A program made the translations under genes and the position numbers. Positions 36,187-44,461 of a DNA stretch of 64,000 nucleotides are shown one piece after another. The notes under the pieces are model-generated. The model was not told the DNA's origin, made no database searches, and saw nothing but the letters and a program-made list of their open reading frames with translations. The stretch comes from Actinomycetes bacterium (GTDB lineage: Bacteria; Actinomycetota; Acidimicrobiia; Acidimicrobiales; RAAP-2). The DNA is taken from NCBI GenBank assembly GCA_021791145.1, contig JAJYXE010000014.1, forward strand, positions 1 through 64,000, read 5' to 3'. The number at the start of each line of letters is the position of its first letter. Positions within the stretch are counted from its first letter, which is position 1.

Positions 36187-36999
36187 CTAGGTGACGTCGC
36201 GACGGAAGGTCGTGAAGTAGCCGAGGACCGTCAACCCCACGCCCCAGATCACGAGGGCGATCGCGCCCAGCCACCAGCTGAGGAGGACGTGGGCTGTGAG
36301 TGTGCCGCCTCCGGCGCCCGGACCGCGCGGCGAGAGCCCTCCTGCGACCGCCTGGGTCGCTCGTGTGGGGAGGAAGTTGACGTCGATGTGCGCGAGCGAG
36401 CCGAAGATGGCGACGATGATCGGCTCGAGCACGAGCGTGAGTCCCAGAGCGAGGATCACCCCGGCGATCTGGTTGCGCACGAGCGTGCCGATCCCCATGC
36501 CGTAGACGGCCAGCAGCACGAAGGCGGCGAGCATGCCTGGAACGACGGGACCGACCTCGTGGCCCAACGCGGACACCGACCCGCCCTCGGCGAGGAGGAG
36601 CGGGATCCCCATCGCGGCGATCATGGCGAAGGAGACGACGCCCATGAGCAACCCCCACAGCGCGGATGCGAGCACCTTGGCACCGAGGACGTCCGCGCGA
36701 CGAGGGTGGGCGAGCAGGGTGGAGGTGAGGATCCGATGGCGGTACTCCGTGGTGATGGACAGGACTCCGAGGACGGGGGACATCACGATTGCTGCCGTGT
36801 AACCGGCGCCCATGAGCCGCCGCAGGCCGGCGGTGGTCGTCGGCGCAAGGAAGTGCACGACCCCGTTGGCGCCGTTGATGAACGCGGTGGTGACGCCGAG
36901 CCCCGTCAGCAGCACGACGACGGCGATGCAGACCCAGGGCCCGGGGGTGGTGCGGAATTTGAACAGCTCCGCGCGGACGAGCTGGGGCAACGCCGTCAT
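36187..36999 (-). CDS. ABC-2 type transporter permease
   Basis: This 270-residue membrane protein has about six hydrophobic helices and the ABC-2 pattern: an amphipathic N-terminus (MTALPQLVRAELFKFRTTPG), a first helix, then a long loop with TTEYRHRILTSTLLAHPRR, typical of the coupling region of drug/antibiotic exporter permeases. ATG 36999 overlaps the stop of the upstream ATPase gene, so the two are translated together as a half-transporter pair. The cargo cannot be told from sequence. The family includes bacteriocin-immunity and antibiotic exporters. Confidence 0.85.
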   Translation of the reverse strand: MTALPQLVRAELFKFRTTPGPWVCIAVVVLLTGLGVTTAFINGANGVVHFLAPTTTAGLRRLMGAGYTAAIVMSPVLGVLSITTEYRHRILTSTLLAHPRRADVLGAKVLASALWGLLMGVVSFAMIAAMGIPLLLAEGGSVSALGHEVGPVVPGMLAAFVLLAVYGMGIGTLVRNQIAGVILALGLTLVLEPIIVAIFGSLAHIDVNFLPTRATQAVAGGLSPRGPGAGGGTLTAHVLLSWWLGAIALVIWGVGLTVLGYFTTFRRDVT

Positions 37000-37946
37000 C
37001 CGGGCGCCACAACTGCTGGGGCCGGGCGGTTGGTCATGGATGTGGTGAGCTCCAGGAACAGGCTCTCGAGATCCTGGCTCAGCTGAACGAGCTCGTACAC
37101 CACGACCCCGTTCGAGGCGATGAGCGGTCCGAGCTTCTCGGGGGTGGCGCCGTCCACGACGAGCGTGTCGTCGCCCGTCGGCCTCGGCGCGTACCCGGCG
37201 GCGCGCACGATCGACGCCAGCCTGTCCCGCTCGGGCGTCCGCACGCGCATCGACGACTGGGACTGGCTCGTGAGAAGGGCGAGCGGGCCCTGCACCCGCA
37301 GCCGCCCACCCGAGACGATCACCACATCGTCGACCGTCTGGGCCATCTCGGCGAGCAGATGGGAGGAGACGAGGATCGTCCGGCCTTCCGAGGCGAGGTA
37401 CCGGAGCAGATCTCGAAGCCACGCGATGCCTTGTGGGTCGAGCCCGTTGGTCGGCTCGTCGAGGACGAGGACGCCGGGGTCCCCGAGGAGCGCGCCGGCC
37501 AGCTGGAGCCGCTGTCGCATCCCGAGGGAGTAGCCGCCCACCCTGCGCCGTGCGTCGTCGGCGAGCCCGACGAGCTCCAGCACGGTGTCGACGCGGGCCG
37601 CATCGAGGCCACCCTCGATCACCAGCATCTCGAGGTGTGCCCGTGCGCGGCGGGACGGATGGAAGTTGGTGGCCTCGAGGACCGCGCCGACGTGACGCGC
37701 GGGGTTCGGGATGTCCCGGTACCGCCTGCCGCCGATGGTGCAGCTTCCCGACGTCGCTGTCGCGAGGTCGAGCAGGATGCGCAGCGTGGTGGTCTTCCCC
37801 GCCCCGTTGGGGCCGAGGAACCCGGTCACGCGCCCGGGATCGACGGTGAAGCTGAGATCGTCGACCGCGGTGATCGACCCGAACCGTTTCGTGAGGTCCC
37901 GCACCTCGATCGTGGCGCCGCGAACGGCTCCGTTCCCGACGGTCAC
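36996..37946 (-). CDS. ABC transporter ATP-binding protein (ABC-2 exporter type)
   Basis: The 316-residue ATPase energises the adjacent permease. It has Walker A GPNGAGKTT, signature YSLGMRQRLQLA (a SLGM variant of LSGGQ common in this subfamily), Walker B VLVLDEPTNGLD and the switch histidine in ILVSSHLLAEM. The last ~80 residues are the accessory domain seen in DrrA/BcrA-type exporters. The start is GTG 37946; there is no Shine-Dalgarno sequence, but a TANNNT hexamer ends six bases upstream, suggesting a leaderless message. Confidence 0.9.
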   Translation of the reverse strand: MTVGNGAVRGATIEVRDLTKRFGSITAVDDLSFTVDPGRVTGFLGPNGAGKTTTLRILLDLATATSGSCTIGGRRYRDIPNPARHVGAVLEATNFHPSRRARAHLEMLVIEGGLDAARVDTVLELVGLADDARRRVGGYSLGMRQRLQLAGALLGDPGVLVLDEPTNGLDPQGIAWLRDLLRYLASEGRTILVSSHLLAEMAQTVDDVVIVSGGRLRVQGPLALLTSQSQSSMRVRTPERDRLASIVRAAGYAPRPTGDDTLVVDGATPEKLGPLIASNGVVVYELVQLSQDLESLFLELTTSMTNRPAPAVVAPG

Positions 37947-37952
37947 GCCCCG

Positions 37953-37958
37953 ACGTTA
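37953..37958 (-). promoter_or_regulatory. Possible leaderless -10 box for the ABC ATPase gene
   Basis: TAACGT on the minus strand ends six bases before the GTG start at 37946. This spacing would place the transcription start on the start codon itself, which agrees with the absence of a ribosome binding site. No good -35 box is visible. Confidence 0.4.
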
Positions 37959-38004
37959 CCTCGGCTCAGCGCCGGTCGGACGGTCGCGCGCCGGCGCCCC
38001 GCGC

Positions 38005-39093
38005 TCATGGACCCGGGATCGTCACGACCTGACGGATCACCTCGCCGCGCCGCAGGGCCGCGAGCCCTTCGTTGAGCCGGGAGAGGTCGAGGCGCGCGCT
38101 GATCATGCTCTCGAGGTCGAGCCGCCCGGCGCGCCACAGGTGGATGAGCCGATGGAACTCGGTGCGGACGTCTGCACCCCCGTAGTAGCTGCCGAGCAGC
38201 GCCTTTGCGGAGAAGAACAGCTCGAAGCCGTTCAAGGAGAGCATCGCATCACCGCGTCCTGCACCGACGATCACCGTGGTGCCGCCGCGCCGGGTGGCGT
38301 CCCAGGCCGCCCGGAACGTGGGTGCCGTCCCGATGCACTCGAAGGCGTAGTCGAACCCGTCGCCGCCGGTCACCTCGCTGAGAGCGCCGGGCAGGTCCTC
38401 GGGCAGCACGGCCCGGGTCGCCCCGAAGCGCACCGCGTCGTCGAGCTTCGAGTCGACCCGGTCCACAGCCACGATCTCTGCTGCGCCGCAAAGACGCGCG
38501 CCCTGGATCGCGGACACCCCGACGCCACCGCAACCGAAGACCACGACCGACGAGCCCACCTCGACCTTCGCCGTGTTGACCGCCGCGCCGACGCCGGTGG
38601 TGACCCCGCAGCCGATCAGCGCGGCGATGTCGAACGGCACGTCCGGCGGGATGGCCACGACCGCCTGCTCGGGGAGGACCATCCGCTCGGTCCACGTGCC
38701 GGTGCCGGCGAAGCCGAAGACGCCCTCGTCGCCGCGCCGAAAGCGCGGACGTCCCTGCATGGCGAAGAAGATGTCGACGCACAGGTTCGGCTGACCACGA
38801 AGGCACGCCTTGCACTTCCCGCACGGCGGGGTCCACGCCACGATGACGTGGCTCCCCTCTCGTAGCGCCGTGACGCCCTTGCCCACCGCGGTGACGACCC
38901 CGGCACCCTCGTGCCCCGGCACGAAGGGGAAGCGCTGGAGGATCGTCCCGTCCATGCCCGAGAGGTCCGAGTGGCAGATGCCGGCGGCGCGTACCTCGAG
39001 CACGACCTCGCCTGTTCCAGGGTCGTCCAGGTCGAGGTCGTCGACGATCTCGACGGTTTCACCGCCGGGCTCGACCGCCACCGCGCCGCGCAT
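38005..39093 (-). CDS. Zinc-dependent alcohol dehydrogenase
   Basis: A medium-chain zinc alcohol/aldehyde dehydrogenase. Catalytic zinc ligands lie in AAGICHSDL and GHEGAG plus LIGCGVTTG. The structural zinc site is intact (CGKCKACLRGQPNLC), and the Rossmann motif is VFGCGGVGV followed by VDRVDSKL, an acidic residue that favours NAD. Substrate is not predictable; related actinobacterial enzymes oxidise alcohols or thiol adducts of formaldehyde. I chose ATG 39093 (MRGAVAVEPG) because a TATCGT box lies seven bases before it. ATG 39111 would add six residues but would overlap that box. Confidence 0.88.
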   Translation of the reverse strand: MRGAVAVEPGGETVEIVDDLDLDDPGTGEVVLEVRAAGICHSDLSGMDGTILQRFPFVPGHEGAGVVTAVGKGVTALREGSHVIVAWTPPCGKCKACLRGQPNLCVDIFFAMQGRPRFRRGDEGVFGFAGTGTWTERMVLPEQAVVAIPPDVPFDIAALIGCGVTTGVGAAVNTAKVEVGSSVVVFGCGGVGVSAIQGARLCGAAEIVAVDRVDSKLDDAVRFGATRAVLPEDLPGALSEVTGGDGFDYAFECIGTAPTFRAAWDATRRGGTTVIVGAGRGDAMLSLNGFELFFSAKALLGSYYGGADVRTEFHRLIHLWRAGRLDLESMISARLDLSRLNEGLAALRRGEVIRQVVTIPGP

Positions 39094-39138
39094 GGCCCGC
39101 ACGATACCCATCGGCGCACCAGCCGCGCGAGGTCACCC

Positions 39139-39248
39139 GGCGCTCAGCTCCGGTCGGCGCTCAGCTCCGGTCGGCGCTCAGCTCCGGTCGGCGCTCAGCT
39201 CCGGTCGGCGCTCAGCTCCGGTCGGCGCTCAGCTCCGGTCGGCGCTCA
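39139..39248. repeat. 17-base minisatellite, about 6.5 copies
   Basis: The unit ggcgctcagctccggtc recurs with starts at 39139, 39156, 39173, 39190, 39207, 39224 and 39241. It fills the space between the alcohol dehydrogenase start and ogt, and the last partial copy supplies the ogt stop codon (TGA on the minus strand). The copies are nearly identical, which suggests recent expansion. Confidence 0.95.
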
Positions 39249-39755
39249 GTCCCACCCGGCGAGCGCTCCCTCGAGCTCGAGCAGGCGCCGCTTCATCTCG
39301 AGCCCGCCTCCATAGCCGCCGAGATGCCTGCCGGCGGCGACGACCCGGTGGCAGGGGTAGATGATGGGGAGCGGGTTGGCGCCGTTCGCCTGGCCCACCG
39401 CACGGCATGCCCTGGGTCGGCCCACCCGGCAGGCAAGGTCGCCGTAGGTGATCGTCTCGCCGAAGGGGATGCCCGCGAGCGCCCTCCACACCGACAGCTG
39501 GAAGGGGGTGCCACGCAACTCGAGCGGGAGCCGGAAAGACGTGCGCTTGCTCGAGAAGTACTCCTCGAGCTGGGACGCTGCCGCTCGCAGGGGGGTGGGC
39601 ACGGCGCCCGGCGTGCTCCCAAGCTCGGTCGTGCCCGGCAGGCGCACCTGGGCCAACGCCGACTCGTCGCCGACGAGCAGCAGCCGTCCCAACGGCGTGT
39701 CGACCGAGAGTCGCGCGCTGGGTGCCGCGGCGTCGTCGTCGTGACAGGTGGTCAT
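39246..39755 (-). CDS. ogt: Methylated-DNA-protein cysteine methyltransferase
   Basis: Ogt repairs O6-alkylguanine by one-step transfer of the alkyl group to its own cysteine. The 169-residue product has the acceptor motif PCHRV within IIYPCHRVV, the DNA-binding helix-turn-helix region around GTPFQLSVWRALAGIP and TYGDLA, and the asparagine hinge (NGANPLP). ATG 39755 overlaps the stop of the upstream Ada-AlkA gene in ATGA, so the two repair genes are coupled. The 3' end runs into a 17-base minisatellite. Confidence 0.93.
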   Translation of the reverse strand: MTTCHDDDAAAPSARLSVDTPLGRLLLVGDESALAQVRLPGTTELGSTPGAVPTPLRAAASQLEEYFSSKRTSFRLPLELRGTPFQLSVWRALAGIPFGETITYGDLACRVGRPRACRAVGQANGANPLPIIYPCHRVVAAGRHLGGYGGGLEMKRRLLELEGALAGWD

Positions 39756-41344
39756 GCCGCCTCCTCGGGTCGCGGGGCCGACAGGGCCCACAAGTGCATC
39801 GACGCGTAGGAGCGCCAGGGACGCCACCTCGCCGCACGCGCCAGCGAAGCCGGTGGTGCGAACGGCGCGCCGAGATGCGCGAGCGCGCGGCGCACCCCGA
39901 GGTCCCCGGCCATGAACACGTCCGGATCGCCCAGCGCGCGCAGCCGCACGTAGGAGACAGTCCACGGGCCGATGCCCCTCAGCGCCTGGAGTCGGCAAGT
40001 GACCTCTTGCGGGTCGGCTCCCGGCTCGAGGGAGAGCCCGTCGTCGCAGACCGCCCGCGCGAGCGAGCGCAGCGCGTCCCGTCTGGTCGCAGGCATCGAG
40101 AGCGCCGTGTCGGGCGCGTGGAGGAGTGCCGCCGGCGAGGGGAAGACCCGCGTGATCGGTGGTCCGGAGGGCCCGGAAGGTCCGGAGGGCGCGGACGGCC
40201 CGGGTGGCTCCGAGGGTCCCGGCTCTGCGGCGCGCGCGCAGTGAGCCGCGAGTGCGATGCTGAGCGTCTCCCCCGCGGCCTCGGCGAACCGACCGAGGAC
40301 CCGGCGGGCTCCTGCCACGGAGACCTGCTGGCCCGCGACGGCACGGACGGCGGTCTCGAAGCCGTCGACGGTGCCGGCGACCCGCCGGCCGGGGGTCGTC
40401 TCGACGAGCGGCCGCAGCATCGGGTCCTCGCCGAGCGCGGTGTCCACGGCGCCGGGGTCCGCGTCGAGGTCGAGCAGACGCCGGCATCGGGCCACTGCTG
40501 CTGGGAGGTCGCCCAGCTCCGTGAGCGTCAGCGTCGCGGCGATGTGCCCGTCCTGGGGCCGAAGCGAGACGACCGCGTGGCCGCGAGGAAGGCCGACTGA
40601 GCGCGTGAACGTCCCGTCGGCGTACGTCTCGACCCCCGGGACCGCACGGATCCCGAGGAACTCGAGCACGTCGGAGGCCGCCATCGGCTGGCGGTAGGGG
40701 AGGCGGAGACCGAGGGTCGTCGCGCCACCTCCCGGCGGCGTCCATGTGGCCGGGCCGCCGGAACCGCCGGGCCGCCGGAGCCGGGTCGCCCGCCGCCGGA
40801 GCTCCTGGGGGCTGCGACCGAGCACCTCTCGCACGGTGGCGTTGAACTGGCGGACGCTGGCAAAGCCCGCGGCGAAGGCGATGTCTGCCATGCCGAGCGC
40901 GGTGGTCTCGATGAGCAGCCGAGCGGTCTGGGCACGCTGCGCTCGTGCGAGCGCGAGCGGACCGGCGCCCACCTCGGCAGTGAGCATCCGGTGGATGTGG
41001 CGGGCCCCGTAGCCGAGACGGGCGGCGAGGCCGCTGACCCCTTCTCGGTCGACGACGCCGTCGGCGATGGCGCGCATCGCTCTGGCCACGACGTCGGCGC
41101 GCAGGTTCCACTCAGGAGAGCCGGGGGAGGCGTCGGGGCGGCACCGCAGGCAGGCGCGGTACCCCGCCGACTGCGCGGCGGCCGCGCTGGGGTAGAAGCG
41201 GACGTTGGTGCGCGCAGGCGTGCGCGCGGGACAGCTCGGCCGACAGTAGATCCCCGTCGTCGACACGGCGGTGAAGAACCAGCCGTCGAATCGCCGATCC
41301 CGTGCGCGCACCGCCTGGTAGCAACGCTCGAAGTCCTCGACCAC
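39752..41344 (-). CDS. alkA: Ada-type regulator fused to AlkA DNA-3-methyladenine glycosylase
   Basis: The 530-residue protein joins three parts. First is an N-terminal Ada zinc domain, with cysteine ligands in GIYCRPSC and ACLRC, the first being the methyl-phosphotriester acceptor. Second is an AraC-type helix-turn-helix (DIAFAAGFASVRQFNATVRE). Third is an AlkA glycosylase with an AlkA_N domain and HhH-GPD motif (LRGIGPWTVSYV, catalytic Asp in MAGDLGVRRAL). It should both sense alkylation and excise 3-alkyladenines. A Pro/Gly/Ser repeat (about 40157-40230) lies inside the glycosylase part. The start is GTG 41344; ogt follows in the same transcript. Confidence 0.88.
   Translation of the reverse strand: MVEDFERCYQAVRARDRRFDGWFFTAVSTTGIYCRPSCPARTPARTNVRFYPSAAAAQSAGYRACLRCRPDASPGSPEWNLRADVVARAMRAIADGVVDREGVSGLAARLGYGARHIHRMLTAEVGAGPLALARAQRAQTARLLIETTALGMADIAFAAGFASVRQFNATVREVLGRSPQELRRRATRLRRPGGSGGPATWTPPGGGATTLGLRLPYRQPMAASDVLEFLGIRAVPGVETYADGTFTRSVGLPRGHAVVSLRPQDGHIAATLTLTELGDLPAAVARCRRLLDLDADPGAVDTALGEDPMLRPLVETTPGRRVAGTVDGFETAVRAVAGQQVSVAGARRVLGRFAEAAGETLSIALAAHCARAAEPGPSEPPGPSAPSGPSGPSGPPITRVFPSPAALLHAPDTALSMPATRRDALRSLARAVCDDGLSLEPGADPQEVTCRLQALRGIGPWTVSYVRLRALGDPDVFMAGDLGVRRALAHLGAPFAPPASLARAARWRPWRSYASMHLWALSAPRPEEAA
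40157..40230 (-). repeat. Short in-frame PGS-type repeat in the AlkA domain
   Basis: Imperfect 9-base units (ggtccggag, ggcccggaa and similar) encode a GPSGPSGPSAP-like stretch between two helices of the glycosylase domain. It forms a flexible insertion and keeps the frame. Confidence 0.75.
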
Positions 41345-41459
41345 GCGGCCATCGTCGCGCCGCGCCGCCGGCGATGTCTGGCGGGAATCGGACGTCGGCG
41401 TGCCGGCCTCCGCCCTCGGACGCCGGGTCGCCGGCCCCCGCCCCGCTACGGCGCCAAGC

Positions 41460-43451
41460 TCACGAGGCCGTCGTGCTGAGCGAGGAGAGCGCCCGGCGCG
41501 CGGCGGCGGCGATCCCGACCCCGTCGAGGCCGTGGGCCGCGAGGATGTCATCGGGCTTGCCGTGCGGGAGGTACGCGACGGGGAGGCCGCAGGTGACGAC
41601 CGCCCCCGGCGACCTGCCGCCGTCGAGCGCGCCGGTCCGCAGCGCCGCGGCGACCGCCGAGCCGACACCCCCCTGCGCGATGCCGTCCTCGGCGGTGACG
41701 ACCACCGCATGCGAGGCGGCGTCGGCGAGCATCTCGGCGTCGAGCGGGCTCGCCACCCGGACGTCCCACACCGACGCGGCGACGCCCTCGTCGGCGAGCG
41801 ACCGGGCGGCCAGCTCGCAGGCCCAGAGGAGCTTCCCCACCCCGAGGAAGCAGACCGACCCGTCGCCGTCGGCGACCTTCCGGGCGCGAAAGCCCGCACC
41901 GGTCTCCGCCGAGCGGCGCGCCGGGGTCTTGGGCCAGCGGATCGCGACGGGTCCGCCGGTGTGGTCGAGCGCGTCGCGGAGCATGACCGCGACCTCCTCG
42001 TAGGACGAGGGGGCGAGCACCACCATCCCCGGCACCTTGGTGAGCAGTGCGAGGTCGAGGACGCCGTGGTGGCTCGGCCCGTCGTCACCGGTGACCCCTG
42101 CGCGGTCGAGGCAGAAGACCACCGGCAGCCGGTGGAGGCCGACGTCGTGGACGATCTGGTCCCATGCACGGTTGAGGAAGGTCGAGTAGACCGCGACGAC
42201 CGGCCTGAGGCCCCCCATCGCCATGCCGGCGGCACAGGCGACCGCGTGCTGCTCGGCGATGCCCACGTCCACCAGGCGCTCGCCGTAGCGCTCCGCGAAG
42301 GGGAGCAGCCCGGTCGGCCCGGTCATGGCCGCGCTGAGCGCGACCACCTCCGGGCGTGACGCGGCCTCCCGGACGAGCGCCGCCCCGAACGCGTCGGTGT
42401 ACGTCGCCACGCTCCCCTTGGGGACCCGCGGCAGCCCGGTCTCGACGTCGAAGGGGGACACGTCGTGGAGGCACTTCTCCCCGTCCGCCTCGGCGGGTGC
42501 GTAGTTGCGACCCTTCACCGTGTGGACGTGCACCACCACGGGGCCCTTCTGCGCCGTCGCGTCGACGAGCGCCGCTTCGAGCGCATGGACGTCGTGACCG
42601 TCGACGGGGCCGATGTAGCTGAACCCGAGCGCGCCGAAGAAGGACCGAGGTGCCGAGGGCTCCGGGCTCTCGGCAGCGGCGGGGTCGTGCCCGACGCGGC
42701 AGGCGGTGGTGAGCGGGGAGATCGTCGACGCGTACGACCGGCCGTTGTCGTTGAGGACGACGATGACCTTGCGCCCGGCGAAGCCGATGTTGTTCAAGCC
42801 TTCGTAGGCGAGCCCGCCGGTGAGCGCGCCGTCCCCGACGACCGCGACCACGTGGTTGCGCCCGCCCCGGGCGTCCCTGGCGCGCGCGAGGCCGTCTGCG
42901 TAGCCGAGTGCGGTGGAGGCGTGGCTGTTCTCGACGACGTCGTGCACCGATTCGGCGCGGTTCGGGTAGCCCGAGAGGCCCCCCGCCTGCCGGAGCGTCC
43001 GGAACCCCTCGGCCCGGCCCGTGACCAACTTGTGGACGTACGCCTGGTGCCCGGTGTCCCAGACGATCGGGTCCTTGGGGGAGTCGAAGACCCGGTGGAG
43101 CGCGATGGTGAGCTCGACTGCGCCGAGGTTCGACCCGAGGTGTCCTCCCGTCACCGAGACCGACGACACGAGGAAGCGCCGGATCTCGGCGGCGAGCTCC
43201 TCGAGCGCGTGGCGGTCCATGCCCCGGAGGCGAGCGGGGGTGAGGTCTTGGAGCACGGGGGGCAGCTCGGCACGCTCTCCACGCTCGGCACGCTGGTTCC
43301 TGTCGCTGTTCGCGCGGCCGTGACCGTTGCCGTTCGCACCGTCTCTCGTCGGCGCGGGCTGCGCATCGCCGTCTCCGAGCGCGCGGGCCTCCCATGCCGA
43401 GGCGGTGGCGGCCGCGCCTTGCTGGACGTGGGTGTGGCGGACGGTCGTCAC
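41460..43451 (-). CDS. dxs: 1-deoxy-D-xylulose-5-phosphate synthase
   Basis: Dxs condenses pyruvate and glyceraldehyde 3-phosphate to start the MEP isoprenoid pathway. The 663-residue product has VTGGHLGSNLG, the thiamine-diphosphate motif GDGALTGG...NDNGRS, GIAEQHAVACAAGMA with the catalytic glutamate, and the C-terminal transketolase domain. I chose GTG 43451, five bases after the hpnH stop. That leaves ~65 Arg/Gly/Asn/Ala-rich residues ahead of the usual N-terminus (LQDLTPARLRGMDRHALEELAAEIRRF region). It is the last gene of the hopanoid operon, so it likely supplies precursor for that pathway. Confidence 0.92.
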   Translation of the reverse strand: MTTVRHTHVQQGAAATASAWEARALGDGDAQPAPTRDGANGNGHGRANSDRNQRAERGERAELPPVLQDLTPARLRGMDRHALEELAAEIRRFLVSSVSVTGGHLGSNLGAVELTIALHRVFDSPKDPIVWDTGHQAYVHKLVTGRAEGFRTLRQAGGLSGYPNRAESVHDVVENSHASTALGYADGLARARDARGGRNHVVAVVGDGALTGGLAYEGLNNIGFAGRKVIVVLNDNGRSYASTISPLTTACRVGHDPAAAESPEPSAPRSFFGALGFSYIGPVDGHDVHALEAALVDATAQKGPVVVHVHTVKGRNYAPAEADGEKCLHDVSPFDVETGLPRVPKGSVATYTDAFGAALVREAASRPEVVALSAAMTGPTGLLPFAERYGERLVDVGIAEQHAVACAAGMAMGGLRPVVAVYSTFLNRAWDQIVHDVGLHRLPVVFCLDRAGVTGDDGPSHHGVLDLALLTKVPGMVVLAPSSYEEVAVMLRDALDHTGGPVAIRWPKTPARRSAETGAGFRARKVADGDGSVCFLGVGKLLWACELAARSLADEGVAASVWDVRVASPLDAEMLADAASHAVVVTAEDGIAQGGVGSAVAAALRTGALDGGRSPGAVVTCGLPVAYLPHGKPDDILAAHGLDGVGIAAAARRALSSLSTTAS

Positions 43452-43456
43452 GCTGA

Positions 43457-44461
43457 TCAGTGGGTGTTGACGAGCGCGCGCAATGACTCGCGCAGCGACC
43501 CCATGGACGCGATCACGGCGGAGGGCTCGTAGCCGCAGTGCGCCATGCAGTTCGCACAGCGCGGGTCCTTCCCCCGCCCGTACTTGGACCATTCGGTGGT
43601 CTCCACCAGCTCCTTGTAGGAGGACACGTAGCCGTCGGACAGGAGGTAGCAGGGGCGCTGCCACCCGAGCACCGAGTAGCTTGGGATGCCCCACGCGGTG
43701 CACTCAAACTCCCGCTTGCCTTCGAGGAAGTCGAGGAACAGCGGCGAGTGGTTGAGCCTCCACTTCTTGCGCTTTCCGGCGAAGGCCTCCCGGAAGAGCT
43801 TCCGAGTCTGCTCCACCCCGAGGAAGTGCTCTTGGTCGGGAGCCTTCTCGTACGCGTAGGCCGGCGAGATCATCATCGCGTCGACCCCGAGGTCGTCGTT
43901 GAGGAAGTCGAGGAGGTCTCGCACGGTCTTGGGCGAGTCCGTGTTGAAGAACGTCGAGTTGGTCGTGACTCTGAAGCCCCGGCGCTTCGCCTCGCGGATG
44001 GCCTCGACGGCCGTGTCGAAGACCCCCTCGCGGTCGACGGCCGCGTCGTGGCGCTCGCGGAGCCCGTCCATGTGGACGACGAAGGAGAAGTACTCGCTCG
44101 GCGTGAACTTCTCGAGCCGGCGCTGGAGCAGCACCGCGTTCGTGCAGAGGTACACGTAGACCTTGCGCGTCACGAGCGCCTCGACGATCTCCGCGATCTG
44201 GGGATGGAGAAGGGGCTCTCCCCCGGCGATCGACACCATGGGCGTGCCGCTCTCCTCGACCGCGTTGACGACGTCCTGCACAGAGAGCCGCTTTCGAAGG
44301 ATGTCCGTCGGATGCTGGATCTTGCCGCATCCCGGGCACGAGAGGTTGCACGCGAACAGCGGCTCGATCTCGACGATGAACGGGTAGTACTTGCGGCCCT
44401 TCAGCCGCTGGCGGAGCAGATGCGCTCCGATCTTCATGTTCTGCTTCAAAGGAATGGGCAT
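43457..44461 (-). CDS. hpnH: Adenosyl-hopene transferase, radical SAM
   Basis: HpnH adds a 5'-deoxyadenosyl group to diploptene, the first step in making C35 bacteriohopanepolyols. The 334-residue product has the radical SAM cysteines C38, C42 and C45 (CNLSCPGC), SIAGGEPLLHP, and the C-terminal CANCMAHCGYEPSAV, a further cysteine cluster typical of HpnH. Length fits. ATG 44461 shares one base with the stop of the preceding fusion gene (TGATG). Its neighbours shc and the HpnG-like domain confirm the role. Confidence 0.94.
   Translation of the reverse strand: MPIPLKQNMKIGAHLLRQRLKGRKYYPFIVEIEPLFACNLSCPGCGKIQHPTDILRKRLSVQDVVNAVEESGTPMVSIAGGEPLLHPQIAEIVEALVTRKVYVYLCTNAVLLQRRLEKFTPSEYFSFVVHMDGLRERHDAAVDREGVFDTAVEAIREAKRRGFRVTTNSTFFNTDSPKTVRDLLDFLNDDLGVDAMMISPAYAYEKAPDQEHFLGVEQTRKLFREAFAGKRKKWRLNHSPLFLDFLEGKREFECTAWGIPSYSVLGWQRPCYLLSDGYVSSYKELVETTEWSKYGRGKDPRCANCMAHCGYEPSAVIASMGSLRESLRALVNTH

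Noticed and set aside
36187..37422. Longer ABC permease reaching back into the ATPase gene
   Set aside because: The added N-terminus is a frame-shifted copy of the ATPase region; ATG 36999 overlaps the ATPase stop and starts a normal permease.
41345..42235. Open frame extending the Ada-AlkA gene upstream across dxs
   Set aside because: It is a shadow of dxs on the same strand in another frame, with only Ser/Arg/Pro-rich sequence; the Ada domain begins right after GTG 41344.
42085..43395. Large Arg-rich open frame on the minus strand in the dxs region
   Set aside because: It lies out of frame with the complete dxs gene and has no recognisable domain.
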